Shown here: in pieces, positions 1 to 8,464 of the stretch | Layout: the number at the start of each line of letters is the position of its first letter | Numbering within the stretch: the stretch's first letter is position 1 | DNA from: an uncultured Prevotella sp. | Lineage (GTDB): Bacteria > Bacteroidota > Bacteroidia > Bacteroidales > Bacteroidaceae | Assembly: GCA_902497035.1 (NCBI GenBank) | Contig: CABVDL010000005.1 | Location: forward strand, 1-59,681 | Length of the DNA stretch: 59,681 nucleotides | Direction: 5' to 3' | Translations under genes and position numbers: made by a program | Notes under the pieces: generated by a model | Seen by the model: the letters and a program-made list of their open reading frames with translations, nothing else | The model's database searches: none | What the model was told of the DNA's origin: nothing

Positions 1-80
1 AGAGACTTATAAAAGATATTAATAACGAATTACGCAATTAGTTGCGGAATTAAGGTGAAGTACTCGTTTGATTAGGCGTG

Positions 81-2306
81 TTAGAAAGGCATGCCTACGG
101 CAAAGTGAAAGGTAAAATCACGGCTCAAATCGGGATGAACGATGGCAAAGTGTTCCTTATTGTTGTCGTAGGCGGGATTGATTGCTTTCATTCCCATGTC
201 AAAACGCAGAATAAAGTAGTTGAAGTTAAGTCGGATACCCAAGCCATAGGAAATGGCAATCTGTTTATAAAATTTGTCAAATTTGAACTGTCCCCCCGGC
301 TGTTCCGCATAATTACGGAGCGTCCAGATGTTGCCCGCGTCGATGAAGGCGGCTCCCTCAAACTTCCAGAACAGAAATGTGCGGTATTCCATGTTCAAGT
401 CAAGTTTCAGGTCACCGGTCTGGTTGATAAAGTCAATGCGTCCGTTTTCTCCCTTGTAGCTTCCCGGGCCGAGCTCACGCACGCCCCACCCTCTTACACT
501 GTTGGCTCCTCCAGAGAAATAGCGTTTCTCAAATGGCAGAATGTTGCTATTGCCGTAGGGACAGGCTATGCCGAAGTCTCCATGCAGCACTAACGTATTG
601 CGTGCGTCAAACCTGATGGAACGGGTATAGTCAAAATCAAACTTCACGTACTGGGCATAGGCAATGTTGATGAATGTGTGCTGCCCCTCGCTGTTGCGTT
701 TGAAGTCGCAGAGATGCGCCAGGCCGTCCAGCACATTACCCGCGGTTTCGATGTTCATTCTGAAAGCATTGTCGCCATAGTTATAGACGACGCCGAGACC
801 GAGCTTCATTATGAAAAGATCCTCGTAGTTATAACGCAGTATGGCGTTTCTGTTACTGACGCTGTCAATATAATCGTGTTTGAAGGTGGGACTTATCCAC
901 GGCATATAAACGTAGTTCATGTCGAGCATATCAAGCCGGTAGTTTGTATGTCTGTTTGCAGAAGTCCACCGATAGCGCCAGGCTGCAGAAAAGACACGCC
1001 TGTGAAATTCGGGCCGGTTCTGCAAATCCCATGATACCGCTAATTCTGTCGTTGCATTGCGGCGGCGACGGAAGGCACTCGACAATAATGGGGCAATGAA
1101 ACGAGGAAACTGTAATTTTGCCTCAACGCTATATTCTTCAAAGTTCTCATTCTGATAGCCCTCCAGTCCAGTAATGGCTTCGAATGCAGCCTTGAACTGC
1201 AGACTGAAAAGCTCGGAACCGTGAAACAGGTTGCGGTTGGCATAAGTCAGCGATGCCGCAGCACCCAAGTCTCCAGCCGTGTTCGTCCCCTCAGGTTGCA
1301 GGGATATGGATGAGGGCTTCTGTGTGTCGATTTGAATGTCACAGTCGAGCAGACTTGTGTCGGGCACCTCGCGAAACTGGATGTTTGTGTATCTGACTGC
1401 CTGCATCCGTCCAAAATTGCGGTAGGTATTTTCGAGAGCCGACCGTCTGTACCAATTGCCTTCCGACAACTCAGTTGCATTCTCCAATACGCTGTGGCGC
1501 AATGGAATACGCTCTGTGCCGGCACCTTTGTAAGAGATGTTTCGAATGGCATAGCGCGGATGATTTCGTAAAGGCTCATTCTTATTCATCGTAAACTTGG
1601 TGAGCTTTAGCGTAACATCCACATTGTTGTCGTTGGCAGCGGAATCCACTTGATACTGGATAAAGTCCTTATGGAACTTGTAATATCCGCTGTCCTGCAA
1701 TATGTCGGCAATGCGTTTGCGCTCCTCGTCGAGCTTGGTTACTGAGAACTGGTCACCCACGTGAAGTCGGTTTTGCAGGTGCTGTGCCGACGGGGCATCG
1801 TCCAATTTCCCTTTCAGGACTTTAGCAATCTGCTCATCCTCAATATCATATCTCAGAGTGTGGATGCGGTATGGCTCGCCGGGATGAAGTATATAGATGG
1901 CTTTGAGTTTCTTGCCGTTTTTCTTTGTTGTGAGGCTTACGCTGCTATGCATAAAGCCTTGGTCCATCATTGCATTTCTCAGGTCCTCAACCGACAGGGC
2001 AGCTTGCACACTGTCGTAAAGGACCGGGCTCTCCCCTATCTTTCTGAGTGTGCGGTTAAGCCATTTTGTGCTGTCGCGACCGGAAAGCGAATAGGTGCCG
2101 AGAGGAATCTTAAAGAGCGAAAACCACTTGGAGTTGGCTTTCTGCCGGATATAGGGAGCCAAGGCACCAGAATTAAAGGTCTTGGCATCCGATTTTATCT
2201 CAACGCTCTCAAGTAAATATTGATTGTCTGGAACCAGCCTTGAACTGCTGCAGCCCGATATAATGAGCAACAGTAAGGCCCCTAAAAGAAGACGTATTGT
2301 TTTCAA
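81..2306 (-). CDS. tamL: TamL-type BamA/TamA family outer-membrane lipoprotein
   Basis: Outer-membrane protein of the BamA/TamA (Omp85) family, expected to help insert or export envelope proteins. The 741-residue product starts with a lipoprotein signal peptide whose lipobox ends at Cys19 (IISGC), so the N-terminus is lipidated. A POTRA-like region fills roughly residues 25-330. The C-terminal half reads as a 16-strand barrel, with the family's VRGW-type segment (GGANSVRGWGVRELGPG) and a final aromatic residue (GMPF), as expected for an outer-membrane beta-signal. A lipidated TamA variant is characteristic of Bacteroidota. It diverges from the rRNA methyltransferase gene at 2429. Family confidence is high; the exact substrate role is inferred. 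Confidence 0.88.
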   Translation of the reverse strand: MKTIRLLLGALLLLIISGCSSSRLVPDNQYLLESVEIKSDAKTFNSGALAPYIRQKANSKWFSLFKIPLGTYSLSGRDSTKWLNRTLRKIGESPVLYDSVQAALSVEDLRNAMMDQGFMHSSVSLTTKKNGKKLKAIYILHPGEPYRIHTLRYDIEDEQIAKVLKGKLDDAPSAQHLQNRLHVGDQFSVTKLDEERKRIADILQDSGYYKFHKDFIQYQVDSAANDNNVDVTLKLTKFTMNKNEPLRNHPRYAIRNISYKGAGTERIPLRHSVLENATELSEGNWYRRSALENTYRNFGRMQAVRYTNIQFREVPDTSLLDCDIQIDTQKPSSISLQPEGTNTAGDLGAAASLTYANRNLFHGSELFSLQFKAAFEAITGLEGYQNENFEEYSVEAKLQFPRFIAPLLSSAFRRRRNATTELAVSWDLQNRPEFHRRVFSAAWRYRWTSANRHTNYRLDMLDMNYVYMPWISPTFKHDYIDSVSNRNAILRYNYEDLFIMKLGLGVVYNYGDNAFRMNIETAGNVLDGLAHLCDFKRNSEGQHTFINIAYAQYVKFDFDYTRSIRFDARNTLVLHGDFGIACPYGNSNILPFEKRYFSGGANSVRGWGVRELGPGSYKGENGRIDFINQTGDLKLDLNMEYRTFLFWKFEGAAFIDAGNIWTLRNYAEQPGGQFKFDKFYKQIAISYGLGIRLNFNYFILRFDMGMKAINPAYDNNKEHFAIVHPDLSRDFTFHFAVGMPF

Positions 2307-2344
2307 ACGGGAGGATATTTATATTACTTTGATTTATATCACGG

Positions 2345-2352
2345 CAAAGATA
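2345..2352 (-). promoter_or_regulatory. -7 box of tamL promoter
   Basis: Read on the minus strand this is TATCTTTG, matching the Bacteroidota -7 consensus TAnnTTTG, about 38 bases before the tamL start. No clear TTTG -33 element was seen. Confidence 0.45.
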
Positions 2353-2416
2353 ATATTTTTTATTCACAGAATACACACATTAACACACATTTTAATTTAG
2401 TTGATGCTAAATTGAC

Positions 2417-2424
2417 TACCTTTG
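2417..2424 (+). promoter_or_regulatory. -7 box of rRNA methyltransferase promoter, leaderless
   Basis: TACCTTTG matches TAnnTTTG. The ATG of the gene lies only four bases after the box, so transcription should begin at or next to the start codon and give a leaderless mRNA. No good -33 TTTG was found at the usual spacing. Confidence 0.5.
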
Positions 2425-2428
2425 CAAT

Positions 2429-3211
2429 ATGATTAGCAAGTCAAAACAGAAATTCATCCGTTCATTGCAACTGAAGAAGAACCGTCGCGAAGAGGGCCTT
2501 TTCGTTGCTGAGGGACCGAAAGTCGTCGGCGATATCCTGGCAGTCAACAGTCCTAAAATGGTTGTTGCTACGGCTGCCTGGCTCTCCAAGAATGGCTGTA
2601 GGCTTTCTCCAACGACAGAGGTAATTGATGTGAATGATGAAGAATTGCGACAGATCTCTTTTCTTCAGCATCCGCAAGACGTGCTTGCCGTCTTTCCAAT
2701 ACCCGCGAATCAATCCCGGATTTTCGATGAGCGATATTTGGAAAGCCATCTTTGCCTGGCCTTGGATGGTGTGCAGGATCCCGGAAATCTTGGTACTATT
2801 GTTCGCATTGCCGACTGGTTTGGGATTGAAACGGTTTTCTGTTCTCAGGAAACAGCTGATTTGTGGAATCCGAAGGTCGTGCAGGCGACGATGGGCAGCA
2901 TAGCCCACGTGAAGGTCTGTTACGTTGACCTTGAACAATTGTTCTCCACCCTACCCCATGACTTCCCGGTCTATGGCACTTTGCTTGACGGGACGGATAT
3001 CTACCAACAGCAACTTTCCAACTACGGCATCATTGTCATGGGGAATGAAGGCAACGGTATATCCCATGCCATTCGACAACACGTCAACCGCATGTTGCTA
3101 ATCCCGAATTTTCCCAAAGGACGGCCTGCCGCCGACAGTCTTAACGTGGCCATAGCAACGGCCATCACTTGTGCGGAGTTTAGGCGGCGCAGCGTCCAAA
3201 AGAATGAATAA
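2429..3211 (+). CDS. TrmH/SpoU family RNA 2'-O-methyltransferase
   Basis: Transfers methyl from S-adenosylmethionine to a ribose 2'-OH in rRNA or tRNA. The 260-residue protein has an N-terminal substrate-binding part (about 1-95), then the SpoU knot domain. Visible motifs are LDGVQDPGNLGTIVRIAD (motif 1, with the Asn and Arg typical of the family), MGNEGNGIS (motif 2) and SLNVAIATAI (motif 3, the trefoil-knot SAM loop). The N-terminus, MISKSKQKFIRSLQLKK, is typical of family members, which supports this ATG. Length fits the RlmB/TsnR-like subgroup. The exact target nucleotide cannot be read from the sequence. Confidence 0.88.
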   Translation: MISKSKQKFIRSLQLKKNRREEGLFVAEGPKVVGDILAVNSPKMVVATAAWLSKNGCRLSPTTEVIDVNDEELRQISFLQHPQDVLAVFPIPANQSRIFDERYLESHLCLALDGVQDPGNLGTIVRIADWFGIETVFCSQETADLWNPKVVQATMGSIAHVKVCYVDLEQLFSTLPHDFPVYGTLLDGTDIYQQQLSNYGIIVMGNEGNGISHAIRQHVNRMLLIPNFPKGRPAADSLNVAIATAITCAEFRRRSVQKNE

Positions 3212-3234
3212 CTACAATATATACCTTATTTAAT

Positions 3235-4140
3235 ATGGCTGAAATATATAAGATAAGGAGTATCGGTGGCTGCATGAAGACGGCATTCGACCTTTACGCC
3301 ACCAACCTTAAGAAAATTATCTTGCGCACTTGGCTTCCCGCATTGCTCGCATCGCTGTGTGTGGCCGCTTCTATCGTCACTTTGCAACTCACAAGCGTGG
3401 TTGTCGCCTCCCTCATGTCAACGGTGTTCAGTCTTTTGGCCTATGCCTCGGCCACATGGTTCAACTGCGGCATCGTCTCATTGCTCAACGGCAAAAGCTT
3501 TCGCAGTAACCTGCCTCGTGTCGTGGCACTGGCACTTATCCTGCTGGCTCTCGGCATAGTCATGGTAACGCTTGCACAGCTGGCGGGTGCCATTCCCCTC
3601 TTTGTAAAGGGTCTTAAGGGTATCAACGAAAACATCATCATGCTTTCAGGTGCCATCACCCTTGCGTCGATGCTGCTGTTTCTGCTTCTGGCACTGCCCT
3701 TATGGTATTCCGGCTGGAGATACCTCATTGAACCGGATTGCAGATGGGTGCGTGTTATCGGAAGAGATTACCTTTCCGGTCTCAAGTACTGGGGCTTTCT
3801 GTTTGTCATAGCCTTGCTGACCCTCATCATCGTTGCGTTAATTGGCGTTGTGCTGTATATGCCTATGGTCATCGCGGGACAGGCCATGGCCTTTGACAGC
3901 ATGGGGACTGCGATGGGAGATGCTTCCGGATTGCCGTCATACTTTAATGTACTGGTTTTTCTCACTGCTCTTGTCGTTTCGTTTGTCAGTGTCTACATCC
4001 TGGCGTGGGTTGGCATCACGTTCTATTATGGGTATGGACACATTGAGGCCAAGATTAAGACCAGGCAGGCGGCCGGGGCTAATAACGGGGCGGCCGTTGC
4101 CATCAGTAAGCAAACATTCTATGACAATAACGCATTATGA
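3235..4140 (+). CDS. Polytopic membrane protein of unknown function
   Basis: A 301-residue integral membrane protein with about six hydrophobic segments, near residues 33-52, 56-78, 94-118, 135-157, 185-212 and 238-265. The N-terminus (MAEIYKIRSIGGCMKTAF) is cytoplasmic-looking, with no cleavable signal. No catalytic motif was recognised. It lies 23 bases after the rRNA methyltransferase gene, and its stop overlaps the hisB start in an ATGA arrangement, so it is translationally coupled to hisB. Hydrophobic profile and spacing support a real gene; no function is assigned. Confidence 0.8.
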   Translation: MAEIYKIRSIGGCMKTAFDLYATNLKKIILRTWLPALLASLCVAASIVTLQLTSVVVASLMSTVFSLLAYASATWFNCGIVSLLNGKSFRSNLPRVVALALILLALGIVMVTLAQLAGAIPLFVKGLKGINENIIMLSGAITLASMLLFLLLALPLWYSGWRYLIEPDCRWVRVIGRDYLSGLKYWGFLFVIALLTLIIVALIGVVLYMPMVIAGQAMAFDSMGTAMGDASGLPSYFNVLVFLTALVVSFVSVYILAWVGITFYYGYGHIEAKIKTRQAAGANNGAAVAISKQTFYDNNAL

Positions 4141-5213
4141 AGCAGACCAGAATATTGTTCATTGACCGCGATGGCACGCTTGTCAGGGAACCTGTTGATG
4201 AGCAGGTTGACAGTTTTGTCAAGCTCGAGTTCACACCTGGCGTTATCACCAATTTGAGTTTTATCCGCAAGCATACTGATTTCAAGTTTGTCCTGGTAAG
4301 CAATCAGGACGGCTTGGGTACTGACCTGTTCCCAGAGGAGGATTTCTGGCCAGTCCACGACTTCATCATCAAGACATTGAGGGGGGAAGGTATCACCTTT
4401 GACGATGAGCTGATTGACAGGCATTTCCCGGAAGACGGCTCACCCATGAGAAAGCCAGAGACAGGAATGGTAAGGAAGTACATGGACGACCCGACTGTCG
4501 ACATTGCCAACAGCTATGTCATCGGTGACCGAGAGAGTGACGCTATGTTTGCCAGAAACATGGGCTGCAAGTCGCTCATCCTTGACGACAACAATATGAC
4601 GTGGCCAAAGATTGCGGAGCTGCTTTTTGCTGGCGAGCGCACTGCAGCCATTCACCGTAAGACCAAGGAAACGGACATTTCTGTTGAGCTCAATCTTGAT
4701 GGCTCCGGCAAAAGTGATATATCGACAGGCCTGGGCTTCTTTGACCATATGCTTGACCAAATCAGCCATCACGGCAACATTGACCTCACAGTCCATGCCA
4801 TCGGCGACTTGAATGTAGATGAGCATCACACCATTGAGGATACGGCCATCGTTCTGGGAGAGTGTATTCTGAAAGCCCTGGGCGACAAGCGTGGCATTGA
4901 GAGATATGGCTTTTGTCTCCCCATGGACGACTGCCTCTGCCAGGTTGCACTCGACTTTGGCGGCCGTCCATGGCTGGTTTGGGAAGCTGCCTTTAACCGT
5001 GAGAAAATCGGAGAGATGCCGACGGAAATGTTTCTGCACTTCTTCAAGAGTCTTAGTGACGCAGCCCGGATGAACCTTAACATCAAGGCTGAGGGGACTA
5101 ATGAGCATCACAAGATAGAGGGTATTTTTAAAGCCTTTGCCCGCAGCCTCAAGATGGCTGTAAGGCGCGACATCTATCATTACGAGCTCCCCTCGTCAAA
5201 GGGAGTGCTGTAG
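4137..5213 (+). CDS. hisB: Bifunctional histidinol-phosphatase / imidazoleglycerol-phosphate dehydratase
   Basis: Catalyses two steps of histidine synthesis: dehydration of imidazoleglycerol phosphate and dephosphorylation of histidinol phosphate. The N-terminal half (about 1-165) is a HAD phosphatase with the nucleophile motif DRDGT (Asp10, Asp12) and GDRESDAMFARNMG. The C-terminal half (about 170-358) is the dehydratase, with the metal-binding His/Glu motifs GFFDHMLDQISHHG and DEHHTIEDTA. The 358-residue length matches bifunctional HisB of E. coli type. It overlaps the preceding membrane-protein gene by four bases. No other his gene is in the window, so it is separated from a complete his operon here. 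Confidence 0.95.
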   Translation: MKQTRILFIDRDGTLVREPVDEQVDSFVKLEFTPGVITNLSFIRKHTDFKFVLVSNQDGLGTDLFPEEDFWPVHDFIIKTLRGEGITFDDELIDRHFPEDGSPMRKPETGMVRKYMDDPTVDIANSYVIGDRESDAMFARNMGCKSLILDDNNMTWPKIAELLFAGERTAAIHRKTKETDISVELNLDGSGKSDISTGLGFFDHMLDQISHHGNIDLTVHAIGDLNVDEHHTIEDTAIVLGECILKALGDKRGIERYGFCLPMDDCLCQVALDFGGRPWLVWEAAFNREKIGEMPTEMFLHFFKSLSDAARMNLNIKAEGTNEHHKIEGIFKAFARSLKMAVRRDIYHYELPSSKGVL

Positions 5214-5231
5214 GGGGTTACCCGTTATCAT

Positions 5232-5261
5232 TGCAGGGCCGGCACAAGACCGGCTCCTGCA
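5232..5261. terminator. Hairpin between convergent hisB and lysozyme genes
   Basis: TGCAGGGCCGG and CCGGCTCCTGCA form an 11-bp stem with one bulge around a 7-base loop, between two converging genes. There is no T-run on either side, so termination is plausible but not certain. Confidence 0.4.
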
Positions 5262-5266
5262 GCGCA

Positions 5267-6163
5267 TCATTCTGCAGTCTCCACATTGTCCTGATTGCCG
5301 ATGGTCAGGCGCATTAGATCATAATAAGAGCCATTGTAGATATTAAGGTCAACATTGCCCTTAATGCCTGGGAGAACACCAGTGTCGGTGTGTTGCCAGA
5401 ATTTCCAGGGTCCCTTATATTCCACCTTATCCACATAGTAGTGAGCTATCCAATAAGGATAATCGTCAAAGACCGGCGCACCCAGATACTGCTGCTTGAA
5501 TTTATAATAGGTGTATATAATAGGCTTAACCTTGTATTTGTCCTCTACAATATGCAGCCACGTAAGCACATCGCGCTGGAAATCCTCCGTGCTTTGCTTG
5601 GCGGGTTTGTGCTCAATGTCAAGTACGGGAGGCAAGTCACCGTTCTCAAGGTGAACTTTTTTCAGAAAGAAATAAGCCTGGCTCCGTGCGGATGAGCGGA
5701 TGCTCCAAAAATGGTAGGCTCCGCGGATAAATCCGTACTCCCGCACTTGGTAGAAATTGTCGGCAAAGTTAGGGTCGATACGTGAGGAGCCCTCAGTGGC
5801 CTTCACAATGATGAAGCGAAGCGGACAGCCGTCAATAAGGGCGTTGGAACGCAGCCGGTCCCAATTTATTTTACCTTGGTAATGCGAGATGTCAATGCCG
5901 TGAATTTCATAGCCTTCAGGATATTTCGCATCCCCATAAAAGGCACGCCAGCGAAATCCGGTTGGGCCGACGAAAAAATAATAGAATACAAATACATATA
6001 GCGCAATGATTAGCAGGCCGCCGATAAGCCATCCCTTTCGGTTGCCTTTCTTGAGGAAGGAAAAGAGAAGAAACAACGGGGAACAATGACGGCTGCGTCT
6101 CACACGTCTTGTCGGGCGTGATGATGCCGTTTTCCGTCGCTGAACTGTTTTCCTGCCTGTCAT
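5267..6163 (-). CDS. Membrane-anchored GH25 family lysozyme
   Basis: Peptidoglycan N-acetylmuramidase of glycoside hydrolase family 25. The 298-residue protein opens with a very basic cytoplasmic tail (about 1-43), then a single membrane segment (about 44-65), so it is probably a type II inner-membrane protein with its enzyme in the periplasm. GH25 motifs follow: GIDISHYQG with Asp91, IIVKATEGSS, and the catalytic PPVLDIEH (DxE). The C-terminal part has YWIAHYYV and FWQHTDTG, as in the family barrel. It stands alone and converges with hisB. A role in wall remodelling, or in acting on other bacteria, is inferred only. Confidence 0.88.
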   Translation of the reverse strand: MTGRKTVQRRKTASSRPTRRVRRSRHCSPLFLLFSFLKKGNRKGWLIGGLLIIALYVFVFYYFFVGPTGFRWRAFYGDAKYPEGYEIHGIDISHYQGKINWDRLRSNALIDGCPLRFIIVKATEGSSRIDPNFADNFYQVREYGFIRGAYHFWSIRSSARSQAYFFLKKVHLENGDLPPVLDIEHKPAKQSTEDFQRDVLTWLHIVEDKYKVKPIIYTYYKFKQQYLGAPVFDDYPYWIAHYYVDKVEYKGPWKFWQHTDTGVLPGIKGNVDLNIYNGSYYDLMRLTIGNQDNVETAE

Positions 6164-6200
6164 TGTATTCTTATAGGATTTCTAAATAATAATGAAAGTC

Positions 6201-6241
6201 AAAGGGGCATCATCCAAAGTCAACATGGCTGGTGCCCCTTT
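6201..6241 (-). terminator. Terminator after pfp
   Basis: AAAGGGGCA and TGCCCCTTT form a 9-bp stem flanked by T-rich DNA on both strands. It lies between the pfp stop and the downstream lysozyme gene, so it most likely ends the pfp transcript. Confidence 0.55.
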
Positions 6242-6273
6242 TTCATTATTGGGAAATAATTATCATTTGATGA

Positions 6274-7923
6274 TTATTTCTTAGCTGCGTTCTCAAGAGC
6301 AAGTGTCTTCGTCTCGCGGTCACACACCTCGCTGGGACCCCAATACTGGATTGGGCCGGGATAGATGTAGCAGGTCTTGTGGGACCACTCCTCGCGGTGT
6401 GAGGCAAACTCCTTGAAGGGTGCACCGTTAAGATCAACGAGTGCCTTGCGGATGACAGGCTTCATCTCTCCATTGCGACGTTCCATGTTCATCATCATGG
6501 TGATTGGCACGCCTCCTGCTTTCCATTCGTCGGTAGGAGCAGAGAGGTTCTTTACGATGGCCATATAGCCTGTCTTGCCATTGGCAATCAGGTTGGCTGC
6601 GCTTACGCCGAGAGCGTAGCAATAGTCAGCGTCAAAATTGGAAGGAGCGGCGCAACGGCCCTCATAGCCGAAGAAGTGGTGCTGGGCGGCAAATTTTCCA
6701 GTATACTTGCCTTCATTCTTCCACTCGTCGAGCTTGGCGCCAACCATGTCTGAAATCAGTTTTTCTGTCTCAATGAGTGAAACCTGCACATTTCCGTGAG
6801 GATCACGGTCGAGCGACAACTGGCGGGCAACGCCCTCGGGCAAGGTGGCGAAAGTCTCTGCGTTGGCCTTGCTCAGGTGAGCAAGGATATAGCTGCGTTG
6901 GGCATCCTTGTCCAGGTCTTTATAGTCGGCGCCATGTGCTGCGAGCAGGTCGTTGAGCTCGTCAATCAGACGGCCGATGGCGGGAATAAACTCAATGAGC
7001 CCCTCGGGGATAAGCACCACACCGAAGTTGTTGCCGTCCTCTGCGCGCTTGGCCACGGCAGTAGCAATCTGCTCAACAATCTGATTGAGCGTCATGTCCT
7101 TGGCCTCCACCTCCTCAGAAACGAGACAGATGTTAGGCTGGGTCTGAAGTGCGCATTCCAGAGCGATGTGGGAAGCCGAACGCCCCATGAGCTTGATGAA
7201 ATGCCAGTATTTGCGTGCAGAGTTGGCATCACGCTCGATATTGCCGATCACCTCTGAATAAACCTTTGTAGCCGTATCGAAACCAAAAGAGGTTTCAATC
7301 TGGTCGTTCTTCAGGTCACCGTCGATGGTCTTGGGGGCACCGATTACCTGGACGCCATAGTTCTTGGCTGCATAATACTCGGCAAGCACACAGGCATTGG
7401 TGTTGGAATCATCGCCGCCAATGATGACGAGCGCCTTGATATCCAGCTCACGAAGAATTTCAAGACCTTTTTCGAACTGGTCCTTTTTCTCCAGCTTTGT
7501 GCGGCCGGATCCAATCATATCGAAGCCACCAGTGTTGCGGTAGTCCTCAATGAGTGCGTCAGTGAGTTCCATGTAATTGTGGTCAACCAGTCCGCCGGGT
7601 CCCATGAGGAAACCATAAACCTTGTTGGAAGCGTTCATTTTCTTGACAGCGTCATAGATGCCGCAAATCACATTGTGACCGCCAGGAGCCTGGCCGCCTG
7701 AAAGAATCACACCCACATTGATCTTGTTATCGGCAGCTTTATCACCGGGAACAAATTCAATCAGAGGCATGCCATAAGTGTTAGGGAAAAGCTTCTTGAT
7801 TTCTTCCTGGTCACCTACGCTCTGCGTAGGCTCACCCTCCTTGACCTTTACTGCACCCTGAAGGCCTTTGGGCAATTTGGGCTGATACTGTGCACGTGCT
7901 TGCTGCAAAAGACTCGTTTTCAT
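6274..7923 (-). CDS. pfp: Diphosphate-fructose-6-phosphate 1-phosphotransferase (PPi-PFK)
   Basis: Reversibly phosphorylates fructose 6-phosphate with pyrophosphate as donor, in glycolysis and gluconeogenesis. The 549-residue length fits the long beta-type PPi-PFK. Donor specificity is visible: GGDDS (residues 169-173) has the second Asp that blocks ATP, and PKTIDGD (197-203) has the Lys used by PPi enzymes. The phosphate-binding SGGQAPGG lies at 75-82. The gene is monocistronic, with a promoter at about 7996-8003 and a terminator downstream. An ATP-type PFK is encoded at 29406, so the cell has both kinds. Confidence 0.95.
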   Translation of the reverse strand: MKTSLLQQARAQYQPKLPKGLQGAVKVKEGEPTQSVGDQEEIKKLFPNTYGMPLIEFVPGDKAADNKINVGVILSGGQAPGGHNVICGIYDAVKKMNASNKVYGFLMGPGGLVDHNYMELTDALIEDYRNTGGFDMIGSGRTKLEKKDQFEKGLEILRELDIKALVIIGGDDSNTNACVLAEYYAAKNYGVQVIGAPKTIDGDLKNDQIETSFGFDTATKVYSEVIGNIERDANSARKYWHFIKLMGRSASHIALECALQTQPNICLVSEEVEAKDMTLNQIVEQIATAVAKRAEDGNNFGVVLIPEGLIEFIPAIGRLIDELNDLLAAHGADYKDLDKDAQRSYILAHLSKANAETFATLPEGVARQLSLDRDPHGNVQVSLIETEKLISDMVGAKLDEWKNEGKYTGKFAAQHHFFGYEGRCAAPSNFDADYCYALGVSAANLIANGKTGYMAIVKNLSAPTDEWKAGGVPITMMMNMERRNGEMKPVIRKALVDLNGAPFKEFASHREEWSHKTCYIYPGPIQYWGPSEVCDRETKTLALENAAKK

Positions 7924-7995
7924 TGCTTATTGCTATTAATATTTAATGAATAATATTCCTCACCTTATTAATATAATGTGGTGGCTTAGTGTTTG

Positions 7996-8003
7996 CAAAA
8001 GTA
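7996..8003 (-). promoter_or_regulatory. -7 box of pfp promoter
   Basis: TACTTTTG on the minus strand matches TAnnTTTG. It predicts a leader of roughly 65-70 bases before pfp. Confidence 0.45.
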
Positions 8004-8097
8004 CGGTTTTTCCATGATATGAGAAAAGAAATGAGGCAGAAAACACTTTTTTTAATTTTTTTAGAACAATCCTTGGAGCTTATTCGCCAAAAATACC

Positions 8098-8105
8098 TAT
8101 CTTTG
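8098..8105 (+). promoter_or_regulatory. -7 box of the 8192-15801 operon
   Basis: TATCTTTG matches TAnnTTTG. A TTG lies at 8073-8075, with a spacing of 22 that is slightly long. The predicted leader to the first gene is about 80 bases. Confidence 0.45.
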
Positions 8106-8191
8106 AACGTGATATGTGATGTAGGCTCCGAAGAACAGGTGCTGTCACCATATTATCTCAGACACCCAATCTTATTTAAACGATATTCAAA

Positions 8192-8464
8192 ATGGCAAAT
8201 AGAAGAACACTAAAAAGGCAGATTAATTATATCTGTAGTGATTTGTTCGCAGAGACAATGGCTGCTGCTCTTTATGGCTCAAAAGTTGAAATGGGGTCAG
8301 TTGACGACACGCTGGCAAGCATCATCGTCTTGCGCAATGATTTCATCAAGCGCATTTCCCACCCGGAGCCGGGCATGAGGGCTAAATGTTTTTACAAGGC
8401 CATCATCAAAGACTTCAACCTTCAGGTCTCAGATATTATTGGCAGAATAGGAAATCTCGGGTAA
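8192..8464 (+). CDS. Small conserved-looking protein of unknown function
   Basis: A 90-residue soluble protein with a basic start (MANRRTLKRQINYICSDLF) and mostly helical composition. No signal peptide, membrane segment or known motif is seen. It follows a recognisable promoter, and its stop overlaps the acyltransferase start in TAATG, which supports it as a real, translationally coupled gene. Function unknown; a regulatory or accessory role toward its neighbour is only a guess. Confidence 0.72.
   Translation: MANRRTLKRQINYICSDLFAETMAAALYGSKVEMGSVDDTLASIIVLRNDFIKRISHPEPGMRAKCFYKAIIKDFNLQVSDIIGRIGNLG

Noticed and set aside
7989..8213. A 74-codon open frame upstream of the small protein at 8192
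   Set aside because: It starts with GTG, runs through the promoter region at 8098-8105 and overlaps the real gene.
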